From contig CM023452.1 in assembly GCA_013339765.2 (NCBI GenBank), positions 156,220,806 to 156,284,805 of the forward strand: a DNA stretch of 64,000 nucleotides, given 5' to 3'. Position 1 is the first letter of the stretch. Every line of letters starts with the position of its first letter. The notes beneath the pieces were generated by a model, which saw only the letters and a list, made by a program, of their open reading frames with translations, ran no database searches and was not told the origin of the DNA. This DNA comes from Haemaphysalis longicornis. Lineage: Eukaryota; Arthropoda; Arachnida; Ixodida; Ixodidae. Positions 23,901-35,900 of the stretch are shown piece after piece. Made by a program: the position numbers and the translations under genes.

Positions 23901-26900
23901 CGCTGCGTATCACGCACGTCGTACCGAATATTGTAATACTTCCAAGTGAAACGTCTTCCCAGACGACTACTCTGGTCTGCTTGTGCAGTTGACGGCGCAA
24001 CAAGCAGGCATTTTTGGCGGAATGCGTGCGAAACCAGCCCATGCTTAGCATGCGCTATGCTGGAACCGCCCGACTTCCGGGACGAGCGCGCGAACTTCCG
24101 GCGGCCGTGCGCCGGAGAGCTCGAAGCGCCATCCAGCAACTCTAGTGGAGATCAGTGGTAACACCCCATACAACAGTGCCGTAGGGTGAACATATAGTTA
24201 ACAACTAAGTAAAGCCACGATGTCTCCATCACAACCTGCTGCGCACAGTAATCGCGCAAAGAACTCAGTCCTCGCCATGGATACAGACGGAAAGAATATC
24301 AGGCAGCAAGCCTGCCGAAGGAGAGAGGGTTGCAGCGAGGTGAAGAACGATTTTATGCCAGTGAACCGAAACCAATGCCCCACTTCGTGGCATGGAAATG
24401 AATCCTGAGGTACCTTAGCTTTCCCTCAAACCAAAACCGAAATGATTTTTTCTGGTTTCACTCCTGAACAAAATAATGAGTAAAAGTTCATTTTTGTTTC
24501 TGTTGCGGCCAAAAATATCATTTTTCTGTTTTTTCAGTGGCAGTTTTCGTTCCGTTTCAACACTCTGAGCGTGCCTGCTCGACTAGGCGTCGTTCAGGCA
24601 GGTGCCTTCCCCCTCGCCTTCTCTGGCGTTCACGGCTATCTCACATTCTCTTCTCTTGCGCGAATTTAGTGCGCAATAAACTCTCTCTTCCAGGTGGCTG
24701 TGTGTAGTCCTTGCTGCCTGGGCTTCTTGGACATCCTTGTCGTCTTGACGAATAGTGATATTCCTGAATGTCGTCGCACCACAGTCTTGAATGCCTTGCA
24801 GCAAGTCGGTCTCTGTCTCATTCATCAGATTTGGCTCACAGATCTCACCCTGGGAGCTGTTGAGGCTGTGGTGGAGTGGCCCTGACGGCCAGATCTGCAA
24901 GGCAAGTTTTAGTTTGTGGGTTGTTGCCAGTTACTTACTTCTACAAGGCCTTTGCCGCTTATCAGTTTTTTGACTTTGTAGAACTCGCCAATAATACCTT
25001 CACAGAATTTGGAGATTAGAAAAAAAGACCGAGCGGGAAGCAGTGCGGTTTGTCTTGTCTACGGCTTCCGTTATCAAAAATCTGGAGTAGTTATCTAGCT
25101 TTGGGAAGGAGGAAACAAGGCTTTGGTGCGGCCCCTTTTAAGATTTTTTAGAGGGGTTTATTATTATAGCTGGCGCATGGCATAGAAAAAAGTGGGGGCT
25201 GCCTCTACCCTGATCCGAGGCCAGTAAAGTCCCTGCCTAGTGGACAGTGGGAGCCTGTTCACCGAAACTCAACCATTTCTCCCAAGGCCACTGCTTGAGG
25301 CTTGGGACCCTTTCCACTCCTTGCGGCGGTAGATAACAGGCAAAGTGTGTTGCCGCTCACTGCCACCATGGATACTCGGCTGCACGCAACCTCAGCAGCA
25401 GATAAGCTGCCTTGGCCGTGCATGCAGCCTCATTTGGACTTGGAAATGAAGAGCATTCGCACGGAACGTGGAGGACGCGCTTGCAGAACATGCAGCTATG
25501 TAACAATCACATCTTAGGTTGTGGCTACACGAGTACCAGCTGAGTGAAGACCGCTTAGATAGGGACACAATGACTGTGCATTACCACTGCGCAAATGTTG
25601 GTGATTTTCAGCCAGCTGACGTCCACACACAGACACAAAAATATCCCTCCCAACTGCTCGCCCCTCACAAACCTTTCCACTCAGACAGGACGTGCTTGGT
25701 TTAATAAGACGTTGGAGACCGCGGCATAGCTACCTTCCACACAGTGGGATGTGTGTGCTAACGTACGGGATAGCAGAGGACCGCGGCTACTTCGCTAGAG
25801 AACGCTACGCGCCGTACACTAGCCCTGCGGAATCCGAAGACTCACGCACGAGTTCGGGTACTCACATGCGGTAGACGGGCTCCGGCAACCCAAAGTGAGG
25901 TCTTATTGCCTGGCAGATGCAGGGCATATACCAGACAACACGACTATCGCTTGCGGGGAGACAGTGGCTCCTGTCGCTCGCTCAAGCCACGGGACTCAGA
26001 CCTCGATATCCGTCATCACGGCCGCGGGAGCAGGGGAGGCATACCGTGTGACCGATCAGGGCAGAATTTCTCAGTAGAGTCCGTGGAGCCAACTGGGTTC
26101 ACCGTCATCGGGGCATTCGGAGGCACTGCCGAGCCAACCGATTCCGACCAAATCGCCCGGTCGACTCCCGGCGGAACGCTCGTTCGTCCCGCAGTTAAGC
26201 TCTGGGGATGAGGAGATCTTCCCCTGGTCGGGGAGAGGGTGGCGCGAAGGAAGGTGACGAACTGGTCCACCATCCCCCTCGCCCTCGCGACACGTGCGCG
26301 GCGAGCCGGTTCGGCGCGTCGCATGAGGTCACGAAGAGGTCAAGACTGACGTGACGTGCCGGCTGCCCAAAATGGCGGCTTCCAGCTCGCGAAAACCGAA
26401 AACATGTGCAGGCGAGGCGTAGAGAAACAAGGGTCCCCACAGATGTTGTTTCAAACACTTTGCAACCTGCGGTGAACATGCAAACACTGACAGCGTCATG
26501 GGTTCTGTCACTCAACATCGCATCATCATATGACACTCGGAGGTGGTGCTTTCCCACGTGGCACAGAATGGCACAAGAGAAACGAGCCCTCGTAGGCTGT
26601 GGGGGCCATACGGGCACTCACCTGAGCTTTGCCGTGGCCAGCCACTTGTGCCAGCCGTCGGCCGCTTTGGCGTACAGCGACACCTCCCTCTTGAGCCAGT
26701 CTGCGCCAGAGAGGAAAGGGGCAGTCAATCGCCGCTTGTGTCGCCAGGCATGCTGGAAGCAAGACAGCGGTTGCTTCGTTCCGTCCGTCTGCAGTTTGAT
26801 CTCTGCATTCATCAGAGGCCATGCCACATCACATATTCTGGGGGAACCCCCGTGCGACTCTCTTCCTCCGCCCTGTCACACAGCCGGGCACAGCAAGGGA

Positions 26901-29900
26901 AAAAACTTGCTCCACAGTTCAAATGGGCCTCGGGTGGCTCTGTGCAATCACAAGCACCACTCGCGTAGCCCCGACAGTGCGTGCAGAATGAGCAGAGCGT
27001 CAGCACCCCCGTAGTGTGCAGTCCCCATTTGGGGAAGAGAGGCCAAAATCAGGAGCAGCCACAGAATGAGAGGAATTCACGTGCTGCCTGGTGGAAACGA
27101 GGCAGCAGTTGCATTTACTGCCAGCTCATGCTCTACCGACCACACGCTCACATACCGTACACGCAGACAGCTTGTCAACGGTGAAGGAAGCACTTGCAGC
27201 AGCTCTACCACAAAAACCCAGGAGGACTGCACAATGCCAGTTCTGGCTCCATCGAACAAAGGCGCACTGCATCACACAAAGTGGATGCATCCACAGCTGT
27301 GTGCATAGGAAGTTGCACACAAAGCTGACTCATCAAAGAGGTGGGCCAGAAGTAGACATATATTCAGTGTTGCTGAATATTCACTTGAATTTCTCTCTAT
27401 TTGTTATTTGTTATTTATTTTATTTATTTATCCATACTGTCTGCCCATTGTTGGGCTATTACAGGAGTGGAAGGGTACAATACATTTTGGTTACAGAAAG
27501 AAAAGAAAGTACATCTCCGGAAATGCAAACACAAAATACTATTGCGATATGCAACATGGAGGCAACAATACCATGCGCTACAAACACAGGTGATGACATG
27601 GTTCACTTTTGGCCAGGTCATTTAGCGCGAACGTGTGTGCCTTTCACAATTTCGAGAAATTCATTTATACATGACGTCCTTAGTGCGGCGTCTGTTAACA
27701 TATTTCATTGCTTTATTGCTCTAGGAAAGAAACTGCATTTATAACAGTCATTACGAACAGTCGGAGGCGGGATATACATGCTGTGACGATTGCGAAAGTA
27801 TTCGTCGGGCGATATGCGAAAGCATACATTTTTGTCAATTTTTACATGGCCATGAATAATAAGAAAAAAAAAACTTCAAGCGGTCATATTCAGTTCTCAG
27901 TTCTAAAGAAGGAAGTTCAGCAAGTTCACATAACTGGGCGGGAGAGTGGCAGCGACGATATTTCTTAAAAATAAATCTCGACGCAAGCCGTTGATTCTTG
28001 TCCAGTTTCGAATGACTTCCAGAAGTGTACAGGTCCCACACAGTTTTAGCATATTCAATAATTGGTCGTATTAAGGTTTTGTACGCTAAAGATTTTACTT
28101 CAGGGGTGGCATTAAACACGCTTCTTCGAAGTGACCACAATGCTTTTCTGGCCTTACTGCATACATATTCTACATGTTCATTCATTCATGTAAGCTTCAA
28201 ATCCAAGTACGTAATTGTTGACACTTTTCTCACCGGCACACCTTCAATGCAATAAGCATAATCTATAATACTTTGTTTTCTAGTAATAGACATGTACACA
28301 GTTTTTGTGTGTTCAAAACCATTTGCCAGCTGTCACACCAGTTTTTTTTTATTTTTTGCAAATTATCATTTAATTATGGTTCAATCCAAATGCATTCGGA
28401 TTAGATTTGTTTTTTTTTTCAAATAATTCAGCGCTCCTAAATAGGCAGCCAAAAGTTCAGTCAAGCCTTCCGAGATGTCATCCCAGGCTTGTCACAAGAG
28501 CCCCGCCCCCCAGCGTGGACATTTCTGCCATCACCGCCAAGTTGTTGACTTGCCCAGGGGTTCCGTGAGCTCTCGGTCACCATCACACTTTCCGTTCAAA
28601 GGCGGCACTGAAACGACAGTGCTGGCCGACATAGCGGCACCGAGCTGGCACAGTTGTACTGCCAATTCGAAAGGGCATTAGAGGAACACTGTTTAAGATG
28701 GCCACCTATAACGTGCGCCCTGGTTGGCTACGGCGGCCGATACTACTGGCTGCAATACTTATGTTAGCAGAGCTTCTAACTGGCGAGCATGCAGTGATGG
28801 AGAGGCGGGTCGAACTCCGCGCCCCAGCGACACTCGGCCTGCGCGAGTCTGATGCAGACAAGTTGAGCGCCAACGAGTGCGAACTAATGGCTGCAGCCGT
28901 GAAAGTATTGCCGCCCCTGGACCACCCGACCACTGAGGTGTGCACAGGCCGCCACCCAACACTTTCGCAAGTGGTGTTTCTCGTCCATTGCACAGAAGTG
29001 GTTCCGCATAAGCACATCTCTGAATGTGACGAGGCAGTACCGCTTGCAAGGAGCCCTCTGCGCAGCCTGGGAACACGGTAAATTTCCTGACCTAAAGACG
29101 GCCCCTGTTCCAGCAAAGCTCATGCTGGTCGACCCTCGATGCAAAGAGAGTAAACCGAAGCGGGCACAAGCCACGCGTGCAGCAGCAGCAGCAGATGCGC
29201 TGGTGCCAGACATGGAGAAGCCTCAGGACGACACTCCGTGGGGCGTTTTTTCTTCTCCAAGACCTGCGGTGTTCTTTCACCAGTGACCGAAACTAACTTG
29301 GGTGCTCCTGTGCTCCCACGGACCTTCTGGAGTGGTAGAAGAACCACGGCAGCCGGCTTTACCTAGTGCTGGCCAAGGTGGCACAAAAGTGCATTTAGAC
29401 TCCTGCCAATCAGGCGAGGGGTATATGCTGTCAGGAGCCCGCAGGAGCTGCTTTTCCCGTATATACATCTTCATGAAAACTTGCGAATACAGAAAAGAAA
29501 GGCTGTGCATGTGAATTCTCAACTGGTAATAGCTTCCCGAAATGCTCTGCGCAGATGAGTTTTAATTCCAGTGATGTGATTGGGTCGAGTCATTTCGGAG
29601 CAGCTTTTGGAGCAGCCAGAACGAGCATTAAGATTTGAGAAATTTCGCTAGAAGGTGAGGAAAACAACCGAGAGGAGCCCCACAAGCGACTCTCTGCCGC
29701 ACTGGTGTCTTTTAACGGTGATTATAAAATTCCCTCAGGGGAAGCACCGAAAGGGTTCGTGCGAGTGTGCATTCACTACATAAGCCCACAGATCATGAAA
29801 GAACGGGACTTTTTATTTAAAAGGACTGTCGGGATAGCATTCCATTCGGCAGGCTACAGAACATTTCATAAAACTATGATGAACAAAGCACAGTCACATA

Positions 29901-32900
29901 ATGTGGACAGTTTGATGTAGATACAAAACATTAGAACATTTTGAAGCTAAAAACGACTACAAGGCAATAAAACACAACATAATTAGATCCACTGAAAACG
30001 CCTTTGAACTTGTTTAAGTAAGCAGAACATGTAATGAAACAAAACAGGCACTTGTACAAAAATCCAATTCCAATTAATTTCCGTGTTCCCCCTCCCAAAA
30101 GAATAAAACAAGAAAAAAGCGGGTGGGCGGGAGTTTAGGGCTCCTTCAGACTGCAGTGTTGTGCTCCTCCCGTGCTCTTTTCGTGTTGTGATTTCCATGC
30201 ATTTTGGTGTGCTAGACCCATGTTTTTCTGGTTAAATATGCTTGAAGTAGAAGTAGAACTGTCATGACCGGTTCAAAGTTTTATTTTGTGCCATTTTGTC
30301 CAGTGCTGCCGCCACTGTTTTACCCTCAGCTAGAAGAGTGTCCACTTTCGATATCCCTGAAGCTCTTAGCCTTTGTGCCTTGGCTAATTAGATGCTCCGC
30401 ATTCGCCAGCATTTTTGTCTTGCGGTCTCCACTTCTCACTGGAGCCTGTCTCGGCCATTGCGACTAGGACCAGCCTTGGCTTGGTCAAGACATCACTGCT
30501 TAGCCGCCTGAGCTTCTTCAGCTGCAATGCCCTCTTGGCAGTTTGCGCTCGTCATTCGCACTGTTCTCAAAACCTCTGGTGTCACATTGAAGCGACTTTC
30601 ATCTCCTTCAAAGCGCTTGGAGAACGAAACGACGTGTCTGATGCCTTTAACAGTTTGTATCCTCAATTGAGCCCTTTCATTAAGGTTCCGGCAGTTCTTC
30701 CCGCATTTCTATGTGGAATGCAAAGAAATGCCTTCACTAGCATGCCTATGAGTGGGGATTTGGTTTTGTCCGCCTCCTTATGCTCAAAATCTGCTGTCAA
30801 TACTCGTCAATCCGTGTAGACGGATCTGATTAAATATGTTCAAGCTGGAGTAGAGTGTATTCATCCATCAAAGTAAAGACATCACAGGGTTTGACCACTT
30901 GCGGCAGCCTGGTAGCTAGCCTCCTCAAATGAACGAAAGAGGACTCCTCTTCCCTCAACTGTGGGCTTAAGAAGTGCAAGCTCTGCACAATGGCATTGTC
31001 GAATGGCATGCAGCCGTGACAGAAGGTACTCAGTTCATTTTATGTAAAAGCACCCAACCTAAATGTCTGTTTCTCTCCGTATTCCTAAAACGAAATTGCA
31101 CGCTCCGTGTCCTCTCCCACTTCTACTCTCGCTTTGCGATTTGCAGGTGACCAAGTTTGCAACAACGGCAACTCTCTCCAGGCTTTCTTCGAGCGGTAAG
31201 ACTATGTCATCATGAAGCATCCACACTGCTTGTGAACGATAGCCACCATCTCATAATAGAGTAGGTGGACCAACGGCTCACTCCTTTGAAACAGACAAAA
31301 AATCAGTGAAAACTTCGACCACATTCTTCACGAAGAGTAGCTTTGCAAAGAAAGTGTTATCAGAAAATGATTTCCTCAAGCGCTCTTGTAGCGCCCTTTC
31401 CCCTTTCCCGTTAGATACCCTTGCAGTGCCCTCTCCATCTCGACCCCTCCGAGCTAGTCACGTGAATGAACTCCTGCCACGCTTTATTGCAACGGAGATA
31501 GATTCCCACCTCTTCAACGCCCGTGGTGTAAAGAGGACTTCTCCCACCAGGGCGCAGCACACGCCCGGCGAAACGACGCTTTGGCGCCACATTGGCGCAG
31601 TTTGCTTGACATGTAGCTGGATGTAGCAGGATTTACCTCTCAGCGCAGTTAGGCACAATTGGTGCACCTGTCACATCGCTGAATTCCCAGTCGGGTCATT
31701 ATGTGCGCATTTTGTCTCTGTAATTTGTGATGTGTACTATTCAAAGCATTCGATTTGAAATTATTCCACCAAATTACTCTTCGCTTCGAACCTTAAATGC
31801 ACTCTTCACCCGTCCCTAGTCACAAGCAGTGTACACGACCAAACATGCCCTACAGAGGTCCCTTGAATGATGCTTCATGCTAACTGGGATAGCCTGCCTG
31901 TGTGGCCGAACAGAAACCCTCTGGGAGAGCTGCCCCTCACTGCACATGTGGCCACATGCAGTGGAGAGCTCGGGGAAGTCCACCTCCTTGGAGACGACAG
32001 AGGGAGCCCTGCTCGAGCTTACCCCTTCCTTGCCCAGCACAACTACCCACCCAGGGGCACGCCGTGGTCGGCCAGCAGCTCCTCGTGGGTGTGAAGGTTG
32101 TCGACGCTCTTCTGCATATCGGCGGCCACCTTGCGGAAGTCGTAGGGCAGCAGGGGCGCCTCGGCCAGCAGCATGGTGAGCAGGCCCGTGAGGCGGGTGC
32201 ACACGTCCATGTAGTGGTACGCGGGGTCCAAGAACTGCTCGTACAGACGCACGGTCTCAAACGCCGTGTGGTAGGAGGGGTACGAGCCCAGGCTGTACTT
32301 GCGCTGCAAACACCACCATTGTCAGCTTCACACCCAGTGCACGGCTGCACGCAAGGGGCAATTCCACACAGTACTGACTTCACTTTAGAAGGTAGGGTGT
32401 ATGCTCACACTCATCATCATCATTGCACCACACATCTTGCGGCAATGAAACTTTGAAGATGGTGGGAAAATACGAGAAAGAGAAAACTTTGCACAAGGTA
32501 GCGGCCTCACTGCGTTGCCAATGTTCTGGCAAGAAGTTTTGCCTGCATCCAGTCCTGACAAAGGCAAGCCTTCGCAAGAATCCATGCCGAAACATTGGAA
32601 ACGCGCTGAGGCCGCTACCTTGTGCAAAGTTTTCTTTTTCTCTTCTATATATTGTAAGGACCTTGAAGGACAGGTGCTGCAAGATGTTTATCCGGCAGAG
32701 CAGCCATCACAGGACACAAGCTCAGCCGCAGGTGAAGAGAACTACGAGCCGATGAGATGGAAAATGATGATGAGGATGACGATAGGATGAAGATGGGGTA
32801 TGGGATAGTGCCTATGAGGTAACTGTAGTGGCTGCCAGTGTTCCGACAAGGGAGCGCACGACTAACTGCTCATTAATTTCCCCCTCCGTAAGAGACCTGA

Positions 32901-35900
32901 CCTCAAGTGTTGGGGAAGCACGGCACAAGTACGGCTTGAGGCGTGGCACGTGCACGATTTCCGTGCCACGGTAGTGGCGGTCGAGCGATGCACAAGTAGG
33001 AGCGACATGATATTTCACTGGGGAGGTTTCTTCAACGACAGTATAGGGACCTGTGAAGCAATGCGCAAATTTCTCACATAATCCGGGCCTACGCGTGGGA
33101 GTCCAAAGTAGCACCTCGTCGCCAGGCCAGAACCAAACAGCCCGGAGAGTGGTGTTGTAGTGATACTTTCGCTTATGTTGGCCGGCTTGAGTGTGTAGAG
33201 GGGAACTCCATGGCAGTGGTTGTGGTGGGAGATGAACTGCTCAGTGAGCGAACTTGAAGCGGACACAGGAGTTGATAAAAAGGAGGCCGTAAATGAGGAA
33301 AAATGGGGAATAGCCGGTTGTATTTTGAACTGCAGTGTTATATGTGAATGTAACAATGGTAGAATTGTGTCCTAGGTGGTATGACCAGGCTGTATATACA
33401 TTGAAATCATATCAGAGAGAGTCCAATGAAATCGTTCAGTCAACCCGTTCGTCTGTGGATGGAAGGCGGATGAAATTGCACGGACATTGTTTGCCGTACG
33501 AAGAACTTCAACAATGATGGATAAAAATGTCCTGCCGCGATTGCTTAAGAGGGTATGAGGAGCACCATGACGTGAGAGTATGGAACGCACGAAGAAATCT
33601 GCAAACTCTGAAGCACATCTAGAGCGAATGGTTGCCGCTTCGGCACAATGCGTAAAATGGTCCACTGCGGTTACAATCTACTGGAAGCAAGTAGCCGTGC
33701 AGGGCAGGGCCCGTAAAGGTCTATGCCACTGTTTTCGAATGACATAGAAGGACAGCGAAGTGGCTGTAACAGTCTGGCAGGCGGTGATGTGGATCGTCTG
33801 CACTGCTGACACGAAGTGCATGAAGTGACATAGGTAGAAAGGCCGGGCCAGAAGAAATGACCGTGGATGCGATCATGTTTCATCAAAGCCTAGGTCGCCC
33901 GCTGTGGCATTGTCATGAAGGGCTTCCAATATCTGCTGGAGCGTGGCACAACGGGAACCCATTCGTAGCCGGATATGGGCTGGTTGATACGATTCGGCAC
34001 GCCATTTAAAAGTCGGATGCCCTGAATTTGACGCAGGACCGACAGTTCGGAGGCTGCATTGAGCCAGTAAGCTCGTTGATTATAGTATGGCGTTACGGGT
34101 CCTCACTTTGAAGTTCAGGGAGGTTTGACTGCTCAACCGACGTGCAGTTGATAGGCGAAATAAGGAGCGCCTTATCGGGTGGCACTAACATTGAAGTTGA
34201 GTCAGGTGGCGGGCAACGTGAAAGAGCATCGGCATCGAGATGCTCCTTCCCGGATCGGTATGTTACAGTGAAGTCATACTCCTGAAGTCGAAGTATCCAG
34301 CATACGAGGAGTTCTGATAAATTCTTGTGCGTCTGTAAGCAGCCCAGGGCATGGTGGTCCGTTACAACCGTGAAGTGCCTGCCGTACATGTAGGGTCGAA
34401 ACTTCTGGACGGCTCAAACCACGGCGAGACATTCCTGCTCGGTGATGATCTACATATAGTTCTCGGCGTAACTTAGGCGTAAGAAATCACCCGCTCGCAA
34501 TGCTGTTGATGTGACTGCAAGGGAGCAGCACCGATCTCATGGCCACTAGTGTCAATGCGAAGAACTGCAGGCCTGGATTCATCAAGATGGATTCATCAAT
34601 AGAGGCAGCTGCTGAAGTGAGCGTGACCTTCAGATGCCGAAAGCCTCTTCGCAATCGTCCCATCACTCAAAGGATGTTCAGGAATGGAGTAGCTTGTTGA
34701 TGGGCGAAGCAACTGTAGCAAAGTACAAAATGGCGGACGTAAGACGTCAGGCCAAGAAAGAGACGCAGAGTCTTTTATTGCCGAGGCCGCAGGAACTGGA
34801 CAACAGCAGCCACCTTGTCTGGGTCAGGACAGATACCCTCGTTGCTCCCGACATGGCCGAATATTTTGATGCTTCGGATAGCCAAATGGCATTTCCTAGT
34901 ATGCAGCGGAAGACCCGCACTGGCGAGGCACGTGAGGACCTCACTCATCCAGCCGTCTCAAGTGCTCATCAAAGCGTGAAGACAAAATAGCCATATCGTC
35001 CAGATAACAGAGACAAGTTATCCATCTAAGGCCCCTGATCATACGCCCAAAAGCTGCAGGAGCATTGCAAAGCCCAAACGGCATTACGTTGAACTCGTAG
35101 AGGCCGTCAGGGATTACGAAGGCTGCCTTTTCTTTTTTTTGGCTTCGTGCACTGGAATCTGCCAATAACCAGAGCGGAGGTCAAAATCAGAGAAATATTC
35201 CGCTCTTTATAGACTGTTCAAGGCGTCATTGATGCGAGGCATTGAATAGACATCCTTCCAAGTGATTTCATTCAGTGCGCGGTAATGGATGCAAAATCGA
35301 AGAGAGCCGCCTTTTTTCCGTACCAAACCACGGGGTATGACCAGGAGCTCTTAGATGTGTGTATAATTTTGCGCTGTAGCATGTCGGCAACATTGTTGCT
35401 GATGACTTTCCATTCAGATGAGGATACCGGGTATGGGCGACGGTGAGTAAAACGGAATCCATCTGTTTGAATTCGATATGTCGCCACGGATGTCTGACCA
35501 AGTGTACAGCACTGAGAATCAAATAAAGCTTTGTGCCTGCGCAGAAGATCCAGTAAAGAGTCGGTTTGCGTTGGGGAGAGGTCACAGCTGATTGTGGCGG
35601 CAAGGTCAGAGTGGGAGGACATAGCGCAGGATTAAGAAGTGGAGGAAAGGGGGGGAGCAGAGACCGCTTCGGAGTGGTAGCGATCGCGGTGCCTTGGCCT
35701 TGGAGGATTGTTTCAGGGGCAGTGTTTGAGGCGACTAACACCGCACAAGACAAGTTGCAGCGAGAAAGTTCTGCGAGAAACACACAAGACAAGTTGCAAC
35801 AATGACTCCCCTTGGTAGAAAATGAGCGCTGGGAGTTAGGAGCACATCTCCATCACAGACATGGTCACCACAAACCGAAATTCTTGTTACACAGCGAGGC

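Larger units (their letters stand above)
22295..24158 (-). mobile_element. TIR element with THAP remnant and 6-bp target duplication
   Basis: The ends are inverted repeats: CCACTGATCTCCACTTAG at 22295 and its partner ending GGAGATCAGTGG at 24158, with AGTTGCTGGATGGCGCTTCG continuing inside both ends and CGTCCCGGAAGTC further in. TAACAC flanks both sides (22289-22294, 24159-24164). A THAP-domain start is on the minus strand near the right end. An N-terminal THAP suggests a P-element-like transposase, though a 6-bp duplication is shorter than the usual 8. A smaller TA-flanked repeat appears nested inside. Confidence 0.7.

Noticed and set aside
24220..24408. Small plus-strand gene
   Set aside because: 62 codons, no motif, no splice or expression support; left as part of an unassigned intron segment.
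26016..26324. Minus-strand frame near exon G as an additional exon
   Set aside because: Phases of exons F, G and H join perfectly without it and it lacks family motifs.
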